Shown here piece by piece: positions 12,884 to 25,570 of a stretch of DNA of 64,000 nucleotides. Positions within the stretch are counted from its first letter, which is position 1. Every line of letters begins with the position of its first letter. Source of the DNA: Channa striata (lineage: Eukaryota; Chordata; Actinopteri; Anabantiformes; Channidae); assembly GCA_033026295.1 (NCBI GenBank), contig CM065177.1, forward strand, positions 1,791,400 through 1,855,399. The letters run 5' to 3'. The position numbers and the translations under genes are program-made. The notes below the pieces were generated by a model. It was not told the origin of the DNA. It made no database searches and worked only from the letters and a program-made list of their open reading frames with translations.

Positions 12884-13289
12884 AGAAACCTGGACTATCA
12901 AAACTACCAACAGACTCACAAACAGGATTACACGCTGGAGATCATGAAAACCCAAGCTGGATCAAGGAGTTCCACCAGTACGAACCCAGACACACTACCA
13001 ACCCCAAAACTAAATGCAAGGCCTTGTATACAAAATGCAGGAGTGGTGAAGATGATGATGAAGGGCACTGATGACGACGATGAAAGGCAAAGGATGAGTG
13101 CACTGGTAACCAGCAGAGAAAGGGAGGAACACTAACCTATAACAGGCACAGTCTTTATAGGAATGTGGAAGTAGTGGGTGGTACTGATACTGCAGAGAGG
13201 CGTGTAGGACTGGATCTCTATGTCCTAGGCTCAACTCTGGGTTGTCAAATTTTTGGTTGTCTAATTAAAATCAGTCATATTTTTAGATA

Positions 13290-13829
13290 TTCTACATTCT
13301 AGACAATGGCACCATCCAAAGTAGGATGGATGACATCTCTCCTAAATAGCCTAGGTTTTCCCCCAAAATGTTTCCAATTGTCTATGTCACCCACATACGT
13401 TTGCTGGACACCACCTAGACAGCCAGCGGTTGAATGACGACATGTGGCTATACATGTTGTCACTGATCAGATTTGTCAGGGGTCCAAAGAAAACTAGAGT
13501 CTGACATTTTTTGGCAAAGTTACACACCGATTCAATATTAGCTTTAGTGACCTCAGAGTTGCGTAGTCGGGCGTCATATGTTCCTGCATAAATAATAATA
13601 ATCTTACTGTATCTACGTTTATCCTTAGACAGGAGTTTCAAATAGAGTTCGATGTCGCCCGCTCTGGCCCCAGGGTAACATTGGACTATGTCTGCTGGAG
13701 TCTCTAACTTCACGTTTCTGACTATGGAGTCGCCAATTACCAGAGTTCGTTCCTCAGCGGGTGTGTCGCTGAGTGGGGAAAATCGATTAGAAACGTGAAC
13801 CGGCTGGTGATGAACCTGGGGCGACTGTT
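13290..13829 (-). pseudogene. L2 ORF1 remnant with SGNH/GDSL esterase domain
   Basis: Fish L2/CR1-group elements often encode an ORF1 with an SGNH-hydrolase fold that associates with lipids and the element RNA; its exact role is unsettled. On the minus strand the family segment SPLSDTPAEERTLVIGDSIV is readable, with the nucleophile-block GDS at 13726-13734. The open segment then continues through VCNFAKKCQTLVF and SSFNRWLSRWCPAN. The catalytic Asp-x-x-His block survives as DVIHPT (DxxH codons 13326-13337). Block III, normally GTND, reads GTYD here (13573-13584), losing the conserved Asn. A frameshift and stop follow WCPAN near 13387, and stops appear upstream of about 13830. It is therefore a pseudogene. 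ORF2 lies downstream after a gap filled by inserted LTR DNA. Confidence 0.85.
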
Positions 13830-14538
13830 AAATTTAGTTAGTGTTAGCTAGTTTGTTTTTATTTCAGGAGAGCAGGTGCTTTTGTAAAACAAATCTCACG
13901 TCCCAAAGTGATAGTTTATATACAGGGAAATCCAAAACTTAGAAGACGAGCTACGATTAATCAGTGAACAATCCTTCAGCAGAGACTCGAAACAGTGTGA
14001 AGAAACAGGAAGTGACACAATACGCTTTACCGCAGGAGGAGTCAGCAGATGCCTCTGCCACATTCATGAGAATAGAAAAGAGCAGGACAACCTGATAGTA
14101 TAGTGACCCTGGAAATGTCTATTGCTGGGACTGAGTTAGAAAAGTCTCAAATAATCCAGTTTTACAGATATTTTAAATAAACCTATAATCACTGACAAAT
14201 TATGATGCAAAAAGAAATGTCAGAAGATCAGCAAAATCAAAAGATCGAAAGTATTTAATTTATATTCTGGCAATCTATGCACTGTGGTGGTAGATTTCTT
14301 CAAGTGAAAACCCTGACCTGCAACTCTAGTGGGGCATGAATTTTTGCAAAAAGTGTGCCAATAGTCATAGTAGAAATTATCGCATTTTTTCTGTTGTTGG
14401 TTTAATATATTGACCTCTTAATGTAAATGTAATTTCTATTATGCTGGACTTTTTATGCAACATTTTACAGTGCCAGACTGTCTAGTAGCGTGGGAAGCAG
14501 AACTCACAGAATTTTTTCACATGGTACTCAAAAAGCTC

Positions 14539-14563
14539 TTTTTTTTTTTTTTTTTTTTTTTTT
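14539..14563. repeat. 25-base T homopolymer
   Basis: Twenty-five consecutive T. On the minus strand this is an A run immediately preceded by 'catgctaat', so it could be the tail of an old minus-strand retrocopy. The AATAAA merges directly into the run and no coding similarity is visible upstream, so an ordinary slippage tract is equally likely. Confidence 0.8.
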
Positions 14564-15104
14564 ATTAGCATGCACAAGGAGAAGATGCCTCCTCATGCTG
14601 GCAGTTAACAAAAGACAGGTCAATTACCAAAAGGACAGAAAGTTTAAGGAAAGATGAGAAGTCGCATATATCTGATCCACCATCTTAGCTGTCACTGTAT
14701 TTGCAAGTGTTGGTCGTTTTTGAATCCCATTTGTATTTGAGGTTATTCTGTTGCATTATTGCTCTGATTATAATCGTTAAGCTGTTGTTAGTATCGGTTT
14801 TCATTCGCGGTTTCTCCAGATCTGAACAGCGATTTGATAATGATTGATGACTCAAATGCTGCAGCTGATTGTTTGCTTTGCTCTTGTGCAATAATCAGGG
14901 CTGAGGGGACATTGGTTCTGCCCATGAAGACTCAAAACTCCTAATATTATTTTTCAGGTTCAACACTAAGGCTCAGATGTGCAGTACTTAGTTAATGCAT
15001 GTTAGCATGGCATGATATTGTCTTCCTCTCTACCCAATCCCAAGCAAAACCAGCATGACTTCGAGGGTGAGAAGTGAACAAAACAACAAATACAAATCTC
15101 ATAC

Positions 15105-15120
15105 AAAAAAAAAAAAAAAA
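15105..15120. repeat. 16-base A homopolymer
   Basis: Sixteen consecutive A. No associated element is recognised. Confidence 0.85.
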
Positions 15121-18100
15121 GACCTTATTTAACCAAAGCACCCCACAAAATTAAAGGCACATTGTATAACCCAAACTCCTAACCTAAAAAAAGTGAATAA
15201 ATATATTCACAGTGGGATATATACTCAAAACCATTTACCATGGTAGTCTAACTTTTACACATAGCTCTCTAACTAAATAATCTTACAGTAGCATGATCCT
15301 GGGTTGGTTGGAAATGGCAGACGTGGAGAAGGAGAGGCTGCTGTCATCTGGGCCATAGGGAACTTGAGGCAGCAATTAATTCCAACAGGCTCATCCATGG
15401 ACACCACCTGTTGCCCATCCCTCAGACACACCCATACAGGTAGGTGAGAGATAAAATAAATTACAAACAACAATAATATGACCTGAAGTCATAACAATAC
15501 AAATATCTTTAATGCAGAGTGTCTCTACACCGGAGAATTACAAAGTGTGAGTTGAGTCACCCATGTTGTGGAAGCTTTTAGACACCCATTCATAATATCT
15601 GCAGGCAAATGTACTTAATGTAAGACAGATGCTTCAGGCCATGTTTGCATGTAGTGGAAGCGACACACAGTGTGGCAGTGTAGACAGTGATGTTGATTTT
15701 TAGAAATCATGAATAAGAGTGGATTGATTGTGGGATGCACACTGCTGACAGCAGAATCCTCACTGCTGTTTGACTGAATGCTGGTATATTTATGCACTTG
15801 CAGTGTATAAAAGCGTCACTCGAAACCCAGGTTGTAGCATAGAAGTGTAAATCTGGACACAGTGGGAGCAAACTCTCCTTATTCTAAAATGTTGATTTTT
15901 TTTATTTTTTTATTAATATAATGTTTAATACACAATCAGCTAGTACAAGTATTGTTTCTTCAGATATTTTAGTTTTATTGTTTTTATTGATTGTTCAAGG
16001 GGTGTGCAATGTTTTACATGGATATAATTTTCACTGTTTTATCTTCATGTTTCTAATACATTCCTTGACCATCTTTGTTACCATGACTAAAGAACATGTA
16101 CTGTACAAGCTGAATGGGCATTAAATTTGTATACTTGTACGAACCGATGGCACGAACCTAACATAATACCAACGGACATTTATCTACAACAAATTAATCA
16201 AAAGTAAAGTTATACCTGTCCACTGTCTCTATTCATGCAAATTTTGGCAACTAGTTTGGGGGATATACAGTCCAGTGTAGGTAAAATGGTACTATAACCT
16301 TGTAACTTTTTCCATTAATTTTTTTTTTTATTGAATCTAGCTTTATAACCACTTCGTCTAAATAGTCAACATAATAAAATAAGAAATAATCAATAATACA
16401 AATGTAAGTTTGGAGGACTGTGTTAAGTTGATACATTCAATTTTAAATATTTTTACAGAAATACAGTTAAAGGAATGCTAATGTGAGCTTTCTTAAATTT
16501 TAAAAGTTTGTACAGTTTCTGCTGGATTAGTACATCGTTTTAATACCAACTACCTGAAGTACTGACAGGACAAGTTAGAGCATAGTAGACAGAATGTAAC
16601 TGAGCACGGAAACAAAAAGGAGAGCTGGGGAGATCACAGTGGATTGAATTCAAGTCTCATCTTAGCGCTAGTTTAAGAGCTGTGACCATGGATGTTTTAC
16701 AGAAAACTGGACTCAAACATGGCCGCTGGGATTGCTTTTGGGTTGTCTGGCCCACTCCACATGTGCACTGGTGTTTCTCCACTCGTAGCCTTTGCAGTTA
16801 GATGACACCATGAAAACAAAAAAACTTTTTAAGATCTGCAGAGGTTTTAAATATATTTTATAGAATTACAATGAATTTGAAATTAATAACCAACAACTAT
16901 AAACAAGGTTAGAGTTTACTGTGCAACATAATCATTAGCCAACATTGTCCCTGTCTAAAACACTTGATTTAACCCATATGTTTGGACCCTGGTTGGCAGA
17001 TTCCCTGTTGATTCTGCATGTTGAATCAGCAGTGGAACCCCGTGTGAGAAGAAAAAAATTTCAATTTTTCAGCTTATTAAATCAGTGCATGAGAATGGCC
17101 TGTTGCGCCTATTGCATTGTCCTCTCAGAAATATCCTTAAATATAAGTATCTATAACTGCTCTGAGTGGTATGGCCATGGTAAGCGAATATAGGTACAGG
17201 AAGTCTGCCTAGTTCAAAAACAAACCTCCTGAACACAACACCTGAAGACTACAGCCAACTAGCACAAACGCAACGTGAGCTGTTGCTACGGTCACAATGC
17301 AGTTTTTTGATGTGTCTCTTCCTTAAGTTGCACATTGTAGCCGTCTTTACTGAGCCTTGCATTCCTCTGTGTGAGACTGGTCCAAATTGGAACAGTTTCA
17401 GCAAAACACTATCTTATTCTCCTATGGACTTTTAATGTCCTGTGTGCAGGTTTTCCATACAGTACACATCCCCTGCGTTTAATGCTCATGGGAAGGGTTA
17501 TTGTTTGAACCCTGGGGAAATGGATTTTTTTTTTATCCAAGGACAAAGCTGACGGCCAACCCATGCAATTAAACTAATACAAGCCCGCTGCACACAATTA
17601 CAGCTATACTGCTATATGTTCCATGTGATCTGAAAACCAACTTGTTGAGAGGCGACTGTTGTATGTTGCTCGGTGTGCAGGCAATGAGCAAAGACAAGGC
17701 CGCTCGCCCTGCAACAATAGCCAATCACTGCCCTCTACTGAGACACAGGCTATCATCAGCACCTCCTTAGGATCACACAAGCATTTTTAATCTGTGGGAT
17801 GAACAAACATTGCTCTGCTTTTTGTCACTGTGTTCTGTCGAGCTGCACCATCTGACAAAAGTGGTGTGTAAGAAAGAACTAGATGTAGGGAGAGCAACAA
17901 CAGCTCTTTATCACCCCGTCCCTCAAAGCTGCAGCATCTCACAGAAGGTTCAGAGAAAGAGACAGAAGAAAGAAGGTTGAGTGTGATTTCATGATAAAAA
18001 GCGAACACTTGCAGTCTTTGGGAGAAAGTTTGTTGAATTTGTTCTGTGTGTGAGAGAGAGGTAGAGAATATTCAGCCATTAAATCAGGGCCTATTGTGTT

Positions 18101-18959
18101 CAAAGGCCTCCACCCTTTCTCCAGTCTAACAAACAATCAACACGCTACACGCTGCAGCGATGTGATGGAATGGTAGTGGAGCTTGTCGTCGTTCTGGTTT
18201 CCTAACATCTTCCTGCATCTTGTTTCCCAGTTTTCTCATTTTCTTCTGTTCTTTCTATTTGTGCAGCAGGTAAATGCAATGTGTCTAACTCGGCCCGCCG
18301 ATGGGCCAGAGAGAGAGACACAACTGATCTGTGGCCGTGAATGTAATACAAAAAGAGGCTGAATATAGAGAGGGACAAAAGGGCCTCAGGGAGGGATTGG
18401 GGGTTGCATCGCTGAAATGCGGTTTAATGAAATGTACTGAAATGACATTTGATTAGTGCTCAAGCCTGAAAAAGGACGGTAACACATATTTAACAGAACA
18501 GAAGCACATGAAAAGAATAAAGATGTTTGACCTTTTCACAGACTAAATGAGCACCTTATCAAAATTACAGCTCTCCACTAGTAATTTGCTGAAATGTTGC
18601 ATGGTTAACAGTGCCCACTTGTTAAACAAACTATGTATTCATTGAAAAGTACTGTTTATATACATGCACTCTGCTGACATATGTCAATTCCAAACATCGG
18701 GCAATAAAAAACACTCTAATCAACTCTATGAAATAAATATTGAAATGCAGAAGTTGGGGGATGAATATAAGATCATTTCCTAGTTGTTAAATTTCCTGTA
18801 GAACAGTAAAAAAAAAAAAATTCAAATGGAAGAAATTTAGTACATGCATAAATCTGCCCAGAGCCTGGAGTGACCATGCAAAAAGGAGAACAGTGAAGGA
18901 GGCAATCAAACACCTGAGTGTCGGCTTCAGGGAGCCAGTAACTGTAGGTCTGGCCAGCC

Positions 18960-19025
18960 CCACCTTTGGCTTTACTATGACTGTGAATGGGTGAATGAGA
19001 AGCAGAAAAGTGCTACAGAAGAGCA
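18960..19025 (+). repeat. Possible fragment of the 'aaagcgcttt' dispersed repeat family
   Basis: The string 'gactgtgaatgggtgaatga' followed by 'gaagcagaaaagtgctacag' resembles the region just before the 3' end of the dispersed family better seen at 33330-33520. It is short and could be chance. Confidence 0.25.
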
Positions 19026-22000
19026 GATCATTGACCATCATGAAGCTGCATGTTGCTTTGATTTATTTTTTTATTTTTCTCTTAGTCTCGTCTTTAAAGG
19101 ACTTTTTTCCTTTAAACCTCCTTTAAACTTTAAACTATAAACTTCAGGATATTCCACATGCTCTCTGTCAAACTGTTAAGATGTTTCGTTGGGTTGATGA
19201 GATCAAAATGGAGCTTTCTGGCCATCAGTTTGTAAAGAGTCAGAGCTGCAGTACATCTCCCATCTCAGTTGCTGAAAGTTGTTACTGCTTTAGGTGTTTC
19301 TGCTTTGACAATTTGTGTAATTGTGTTTATGTATATAAAAAAAAAAAGCCAAACTAAATTAACCATGATTCAATGTTGTAGACCTTGTAAAATAGAAGGT
19401 GAAAACCTCCAAGGTGAGTGATACTATTCTATACCCACTGTATCTGCATGCACACGTTGGATGTCAGGGTCTACCCCTGGCCAAGAATTGAAGAATTTCT
19501 AAAATCTGACAGTTGGAGGCTTAGAGATGCTCACCTTATTGATTTTTACTAACCCACTTCATTGTTGCACGTGAAATCAACATTAGGGCATCAAGGCTCC
19601 TAAGCATCGATTAGGAAGCTGTGAAATGAGCAAAAACAAGAACAATAAGAAACCACTGGTGATGTGAGTGCGTGTGCACGGGGCTGAAAAGTCAAGGACG
19701 CAACTCAGAGCGGAACAGCTGCCATCATTATCATTGACTGCCATGGGAATATTGGGCTTTAATTAACTTGGATCTAAATCATTATGGGTTCTTTTGGCAT
19801 CGACATAGATCCGAAATTAAACACACAGGGTCAGTTCAATCGAACTTTGGTTTGTTATCCCCCTTGGTGTGGTGCATTCAGGCAGGTCTCGAAATAGACA
19901 ATAAAGACTCTTTAGAGAAGGTCTAAGTCTAATCCCAAGGAAAGTGTGGTGGGTTCGTGATCTGGTCCAGCAGGTTTTATCTAATTGCTAGTTTACAGCA
20001 TGTGTTCTTTACCAAGTGTTGTGTTCTTTTTCTTAAGATGGTTTTTGAAGCGCAGAATTTCAAAAATAAATTTTCAAATAGGGGGAACACATGACGTAAT
20101 TGCACACAGGTGCAGACTAAAACTGAGACCCTTTACTTGACGGGGTCTTTTGCCAGTTGCAAACAAACTCTGGAGTGGTTCCTTTTTTGGTAAGAATGTG
20201 ATCTGACCTCAATCCAGCCCAAAACAGAATGTTTTATCTAAACAAGCTACTTGACAGCTCATCCTATTTGCGAAGATCTAACCAGTGTTTTTAGCATCTG
20301 CATAGTATTTAGCATGTTTTGCTTGGTTTATTGCCCAGAAAGATCAATTTAACCAGAAAGCAGACGAAAAGGGGAAAATGGACCGTGCATACAAACTGGT
20401 CCAGCGGTTAGAATCAGAGCCACTGAACAGGTTTGAAAAGTGCCTTACTTTGTATCTGGTTTGCCCAGATCATTTCAGTGGTTATGAATGTGGTTAAAGC
20501 AGTTGTGTCAACAAAAGTGTCTCTAACAGAAGAATAATTGCTTGTCCAGACCAGATCCGGGTTTTCTTTCTTGTTACAGCTGTGACAAGTCATTTAACCA
20601 AAGAGTGGACGAGAACAATCTCATTTCCAAAACTGGTCCCTTCACTGGGACGTGCAGATGCCCACCATTAATCAGATTAATCAGGTGCTTTTTCCCTTTT
20701 CTCCTAAGATGTGTTTATGAGAAAAGATCCAGATTTAAGTGAGCTGAGTAGAAGAATGTGATTTACTGAGAAGCGGACAGCTGTGAGCAGGACACTTTGC
20801 TCTGGGTGCATCTCTCACTTCACCTGTGTGAACTAAACGTCCACTATTTGAGAATTTACAGCATTAGCCAACTGATGAAATATGGCAGTGTTTATGTGAA
20901 CCCTGGCACTGTGGACTCATCCTCGTATATCTTGCTGATCCCCCAGCAGTTTTAGGTCCATGTTGACCCTGTGGCATTAACTGCATGTCCAGACTTTAAA
21001 CTGTGGATGTACTTATCAGACAAGAATGTCTTTACTGCCTCCCTATGTCTCCATTGGCTTCTTTGTCACCTGTATGTGTGCAAAGCTTGTTAAAACTTTA
21101 TGAATATATGAAAGGTCTGGCCTCTGTTTCATATGACACACATAGCCCAGTAGTGCTGTGATGGGGTCAAATAAATGTGCAGGGTGGTGTTATATTGAGA
21201 AGGGTCAGTGCATATAAAAGGGCTAAATTTCATTTCTGCCCTGCAGACAGAGTTTGGGTCCAACTTGAAGCTTTGCCAGCGAGCCTGATGTGTATATTAT
21301 CAAGCTAATGTCAACCGATGATCCGTGTCCATTTAAGTGTGGACAAAATGGATACGCACTGCTGACTGTGTCAGGACGCTTTATAGTGTGCCCTTGCATA
21401 CATCTGTTTGAGCGCACAAATAAGCAGTGTAACACAAAAATGCATATGTGTGTACAGTGTATCTACTTTTACTCAGCTGGGATCAGATGCTGTAATTAGT
21501 CTGTTAATTCCTTCATTTCTCCAGTTAAAAACACTTAACGATTCCCCAGACAGTGTATGTAATGCAGTCCACAGTAGCACATTAAGGACACACTGCAAAC
21601 ACACAACCTTGGAGAGGACAGAGCTACTTAATAATTACATTTAACGCTGCTTTAATCTCATAATAGAACTGTCTGCTTTCAGGTCTGTGTTCCTATAAAT
21701 CTATCCCTGGTTTAATGAGCTACAAACCAACAAACACTGAGCTCATCTTGTACTAACACAGCAACAGCTTCTGGAGTTTCTCAATCTTACACTAATGATT
21801 CAAAATCAATCCAGGGTTTAGTCTTTTCTTTAAATACTTTTCATCTGCCTGGCTACAGCCTTTATCACATCAGTCACAGCATTTATTTCACATTGTATTA
21901 AACTTTATAAAGAAAGACTCTTTTTAAATGACATAATATAATTCAATAATTTTTAAAACATGTCTATTGCAGCAGATAGAGGGAGATAAGATCGGATGAT

Positions 22001-25000
22001 GGTAATAGGACCATTAGTTACTGACACATTTTGCCTTTAGATGTGGTGAGATGCAATAAATGTTTTGAAGAGCTTCATTTGTTGAAAAAATTCACTCTGT
22101 CACATTTTAGATTACTAAAAGAACTGTGCGGGATCAAATTCCAGCCTGCCCAACAGGTGTTTTTTTTCATAAACAAACTTTTGGGAGTTAGGGCTTAACA
22201 AGATAAGAGTAAGGAAATACTGACAATGTAGTACTTTTTTAGTTAAGTAGAACCTATTAAATATAATTGCTTATAGCATACAACACACACACACACACAT
22301 TATTATGCCTTTCCAGTTCTGCTTATTAAGCTGCATAGCAATGCAAAACAAGTTTGATTTTTCAAATCTATGCAGGGCTTCCTTTCCCATGAAATAAAGT
22401 GAGACTATAAACTGATTAACCCAACACTTGGATCTGTGTATATTTTATAAATATGTTGTTTAGAATACTCAACTGATTTAAATTGGTATGGTAAGTATGA
22501 TAGATTTCTGTTTTCCCAAAAAATACTACATCTAAAACCCTTTGAGCAGTGTCATTTAAGGTGGGGCCTCTTACATGCCCTCTTCTTACCATAAGTACAA
22601 CAAATGAGGGCTATAATCCACTGTTGTGATTCGCACCTATCATGTAATATTTATTAAGTTCCCCTTAACTAAAAAATACTTACACTGTAGATATTTTTCT
22701 TACTCTTATCCTGTTGCCCCATTACCCTAAAAGTTTTCTTATTGTTATGAACTAACAACAAATCCAGTATGTATCCAGAGGTACTATGGGGGTACACCGT
22801 TGTTACTAATAAGTGTCCAGTAATTGTTACCCTGTAAGACACAGGCCGTATTCAAAGCTTTACAGATTACTCTTTTTAGAAAGTGGTTGGAGTTAAATTG
22901 TGGGTAGACAAAGTCCAAACACAAACCCAGGTTAAAGTAGAGCTCCTCCTGTGTGGGTTAGTCAAAAAAAGCAGTGTGGTTAAGGTTAGAGGAAGATTGT
23001 AGAATAAAAGTCAAATAACATAAGAAGCTCTGAGTTAAAACCTAGTGAAACACAAGTAAAACACATGGAATAAGGCCCAAGGTTGTGTGTGTGTTTCACA
23101 AACCTTAACTATAAATTTCAATTGGATTCTACCTGGAATGGAGCTGCCTGCAGGAGCGTGCAGCATGTGATGAGACAGGACTTCACTGCTGTCCTGTGAC
23201 GGCATGTATCAGGTTTAAACGAAGGACGCTTTGAGGAACTAGTAAAAAGCCTAACCATACCAGCGCTTTTGAAATCACAAAATTTGGAGAGTTGATTATG
23301 AGTTGAATAAAACACAAGTTCTTAGATTGTTTGACGAGCAGCAGTTTTCAAATAAACAATACATGGGAATCAAGTACAAACAATGAGTAATTATAACTAA
23401 AACGAGCTCAAACATCAGATAAAATGAGCAGGTTGTAGAAAAAACAAAAGATAATTTAGGATGTAGCAGTACATCATGGACATGGACAGAGTGTTAAGTC
23501 CAGGGGCACAATGCCATTAGGGGAGAGGATGAGATGACAGCTGCCAGCAGCACTTCTGATCCTGTAGCCACAGCCACTGGCTCTTCTCTCGCAGACATCT
23601 TGATGTCCACTGGCCTCCAGGGTAACCTTGGTCAAACACGTTTGCAGTTACAGCTCCTAAATAGCACATGGCAAGAGGCTCAACATCCTCGCACACTGAC
23701 ACACACACAGCAGAGCGCTGGAGTTATCATACCGTATTCATGACTTTGTGGGCAGAGTTGTTCCCCCCAATGCCTGCCAATCATGAACAGGGCTCTTGTG
23801 CTCTGCTGCTTTTTTGGCATCTTGACCTCGGCGCTCATGGTCCTTGCCACTCGCCTGCTGCCCTCCCACCAGCTGTGACCTCTCTGCTGCCTCGGTGGTC
23901 TCCTGCCATCATGGTTGCCTCCCTAGGGGCATCGTAGCTGGTTTATTCTGCATCATCAGCCTGCCTCTAGTCCCTGCACACCACTGGGCGCACTCCTGGG
24001 GCACCAGCCCCAGATTCATGCTCGTGTGACTCTTTCCATCTTCTTCCCAGCTGCCCTACGTCAGCTTCCTGCTCTGAGTCTCTTCTCAGAGGATGTTGAA
24101 GGCGGGATCATATCATATCAGACTGACAGCTTTGCCAGTGCATACAGGTATTACTTCTCACAGTAACCCCGCCCACAGATGCACCTCAACATATACTAGA
24201 ACCTGTGTTCAAACCCCACTAAAAACTCCTTTAGTGTGTGTTATTACATCAGACTTTTGTTGTAATTATATTACAAGAAGTCAACATAGTATTATATTAA
24301 ATTGGCTATGAATACTAATTAATATTACATAAGGTAAGAAACAGGCAAATGTTGATCCTGCCCACACTAGTTTTTTTATATCCTGGTGTGTGAGGGCAAA
24401 TGTCCACACTGTGATGTGAGTACAGCATCAGGCCAGCTGTGCTTAATGTTGGCACAGCATTTGCCCTCTCAGATATTAGTGAATGATATTATCTGTTCCT
24501 GCTCTCTTTCACATATCAGACTCATAATTTTAGTGGATGATATGAATTCACATTTTCAATGTAAAAACGACCAGTGGGTCTTTATTAAACAATGCACACT
24601 TGACCATACATCCCAGCTAAATTATATATTTCCAAGAACTCGTCACAAAATGTATTTTAACTGTTACTATAGTGTATGTGTAGATACAGTTTATTTTTAA
24701 AATTTTTTGCCCCATTATTTTCCTATATTCTGATTCATGCTGATGCAATTTCCACAGACCCCCAGAGCCTGAGGGTGCTGTTTCTATAAATGCTTCTGTG
24801 GGTTATATGAGAGGGCAGGGACAAAGACTGTACTATATATGGGACGTAAAGTATGAGGATTTGTTGGGTGAAATGTCTTCCAAAACCTGTCAAACGACCC
24901 CTGTCCACCAACCAATCTGGCTGAATACACCCATTGTATATAAAATATGTGCATGTGTGTACAGTGTGTGTATAGGTGTAATCTGCTCTGAGAGTCATCA

Positions 25001-25104
25001 GTCTGGCTCTGTCACCTTGCCACCATCGTCTTCCACCCCTCCCATGTCCCCCCTGCCTGCCTGAGGCTGGGAGTCCAGCTGGAGCAAAGGGCCAGCTGTA
25101 GAGT
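19026..25104. other. Non-coding stretch without recognised genes
   Basis: No supported gene. A dinucleotide repeat at 22283-22299 is listed separately. Frames near 23534-24060 are open on both strands but are Ser/Leu/Pro-rich, lack recognisable domains and overlap each other, so I do not call a gene. Confidence 0.5.
22283..22299. repeat. (CA)n microsatellite
   Basis: An uninterrupted run of about eight AC/CA units. Confidence 0.9.
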
Positions 25105-25570
25105 TAGAGAACGTCGCTTCAATAACATCGGTGCAGTCAGAACCTTACACCACTCGCACAGCAGCGCACCTACTCTGCTGAGAGGTGTGAACAGCCGGTC
25201 ACCAATGCACGCCTCATCCATCATCGCGCTCGTTCGACGGTTCCTTATTTCCTGCTCACTTTCCCTTGTAGCTTACATGACTAGCTGGATTAATGCCAAA
25301 CGAACAATGCTAAGACGAAGAAAAACTATTTCAGCCTGTGTCTGTATCTTATTCACACGTTCTCCTTGCTCTGTTTTCTCAGAGTCTTCCGGGGAACAAT
25401 TAGTTGCTTGATTAAAGACAAAAAAATAAAAATGGCCGCTAAACGCATCAATACGGGGGACAAAGGGCCTGTCAGTGGCTTAAACTTGACAAACGCAGCC
25501 ACATTTTGTGGCCGAAACAATCGATGTTCGGGGTCGTGTAGTCATTGTGCTGGGTCGGCGTCACATTGAT
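25105..25570. other. CpG-rich patch
   Basis: By eye there are roughly two dozen CpG dinucleotides in about 465 bases, near the number expected by chance at this base composition, whereas the surrounding DNA is strongly CpG-poor. Clusters occur at about 25105-25245 (including 'atcgcgctcgttcgacgg') and 25430-25560. Such patches can mark unmethylated promoters, enhancers or young insertions. No TATA box, start codon context or adjacent exon could be tied to it. Confidence 0.4.

Larger units (their letters stand above)
11898..13144 (-). mobile_element. Probable degenerate solo LTR inserted between L2 ORF1 and ORF2
   Basis: This segment separates the two L2 ORFs and matches neither. Its outer ends are TGTAAAGG at 11898 and TATAACA at 13144, giving the TG...CA termini typical of LTRs. 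On the minus strand an AATAAA signal lies at 11963-11968, followed about 25 bases later by a 'gcttttgggtcctc' segment. The nested plus-strand LTR has a comparable AATAAA then 'cttctgggtcc' layout. Without that nested 696-bp LTR, this element is about 551 bp. Flanking 5-mers (gacag and ggcac) match at only three of five positions. A non-autonomous DNA transposon is the alternative. No internal retroviral genes are present. Confidence 0.5.
8491..14060 (-). mobile_element. L2-clade LINE retrotransposon, near full length, inactive, with nested insertions
   Basis: Read on the minus strand, this holds in order a 5' UTR-like region (about 14060-13830), an ORF1 remnant with an SGNH esterase domain (13829-13290), an ORF2 remnant with endonuclease then reverse transcriptase (11772-9036), a 3' UTR (9035-8507) and a terminal (TTGAA)n. 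This order and the esterase-type ORF1 are characteristic of fish L2/CR1-group LINEs. Removing about 1.25 kb of inserted LTR DNA (11898-13144) leaves roughly 4.3 kb, close to a complete L2. Several frameshifts and stops break both ORFs, so it cannot move on its own. The 5' end is estimated only from where similarity to an L2-like leader seems to fade, and no target-site duplication was found. Confidence 0.9.
14061..18959. other. Non-coding stretch without recognised genes
   Basis: No gene is supported here. Two homopolymers (14539-14563 and 15105-15120) are listed separately. The block about 17580-17780 is less AT-rich and contains ACAATAG and CCAATCA words, so it is a candidate conserved element. 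The rest is AT-rich with short frames only. Confidence 0.5.

Noticed and set aside
23534..23743. Possible exon with open frames on both strands
   Set aside because: There are no convincing splice sites or known domain, and the translation is low in distinctive residues.
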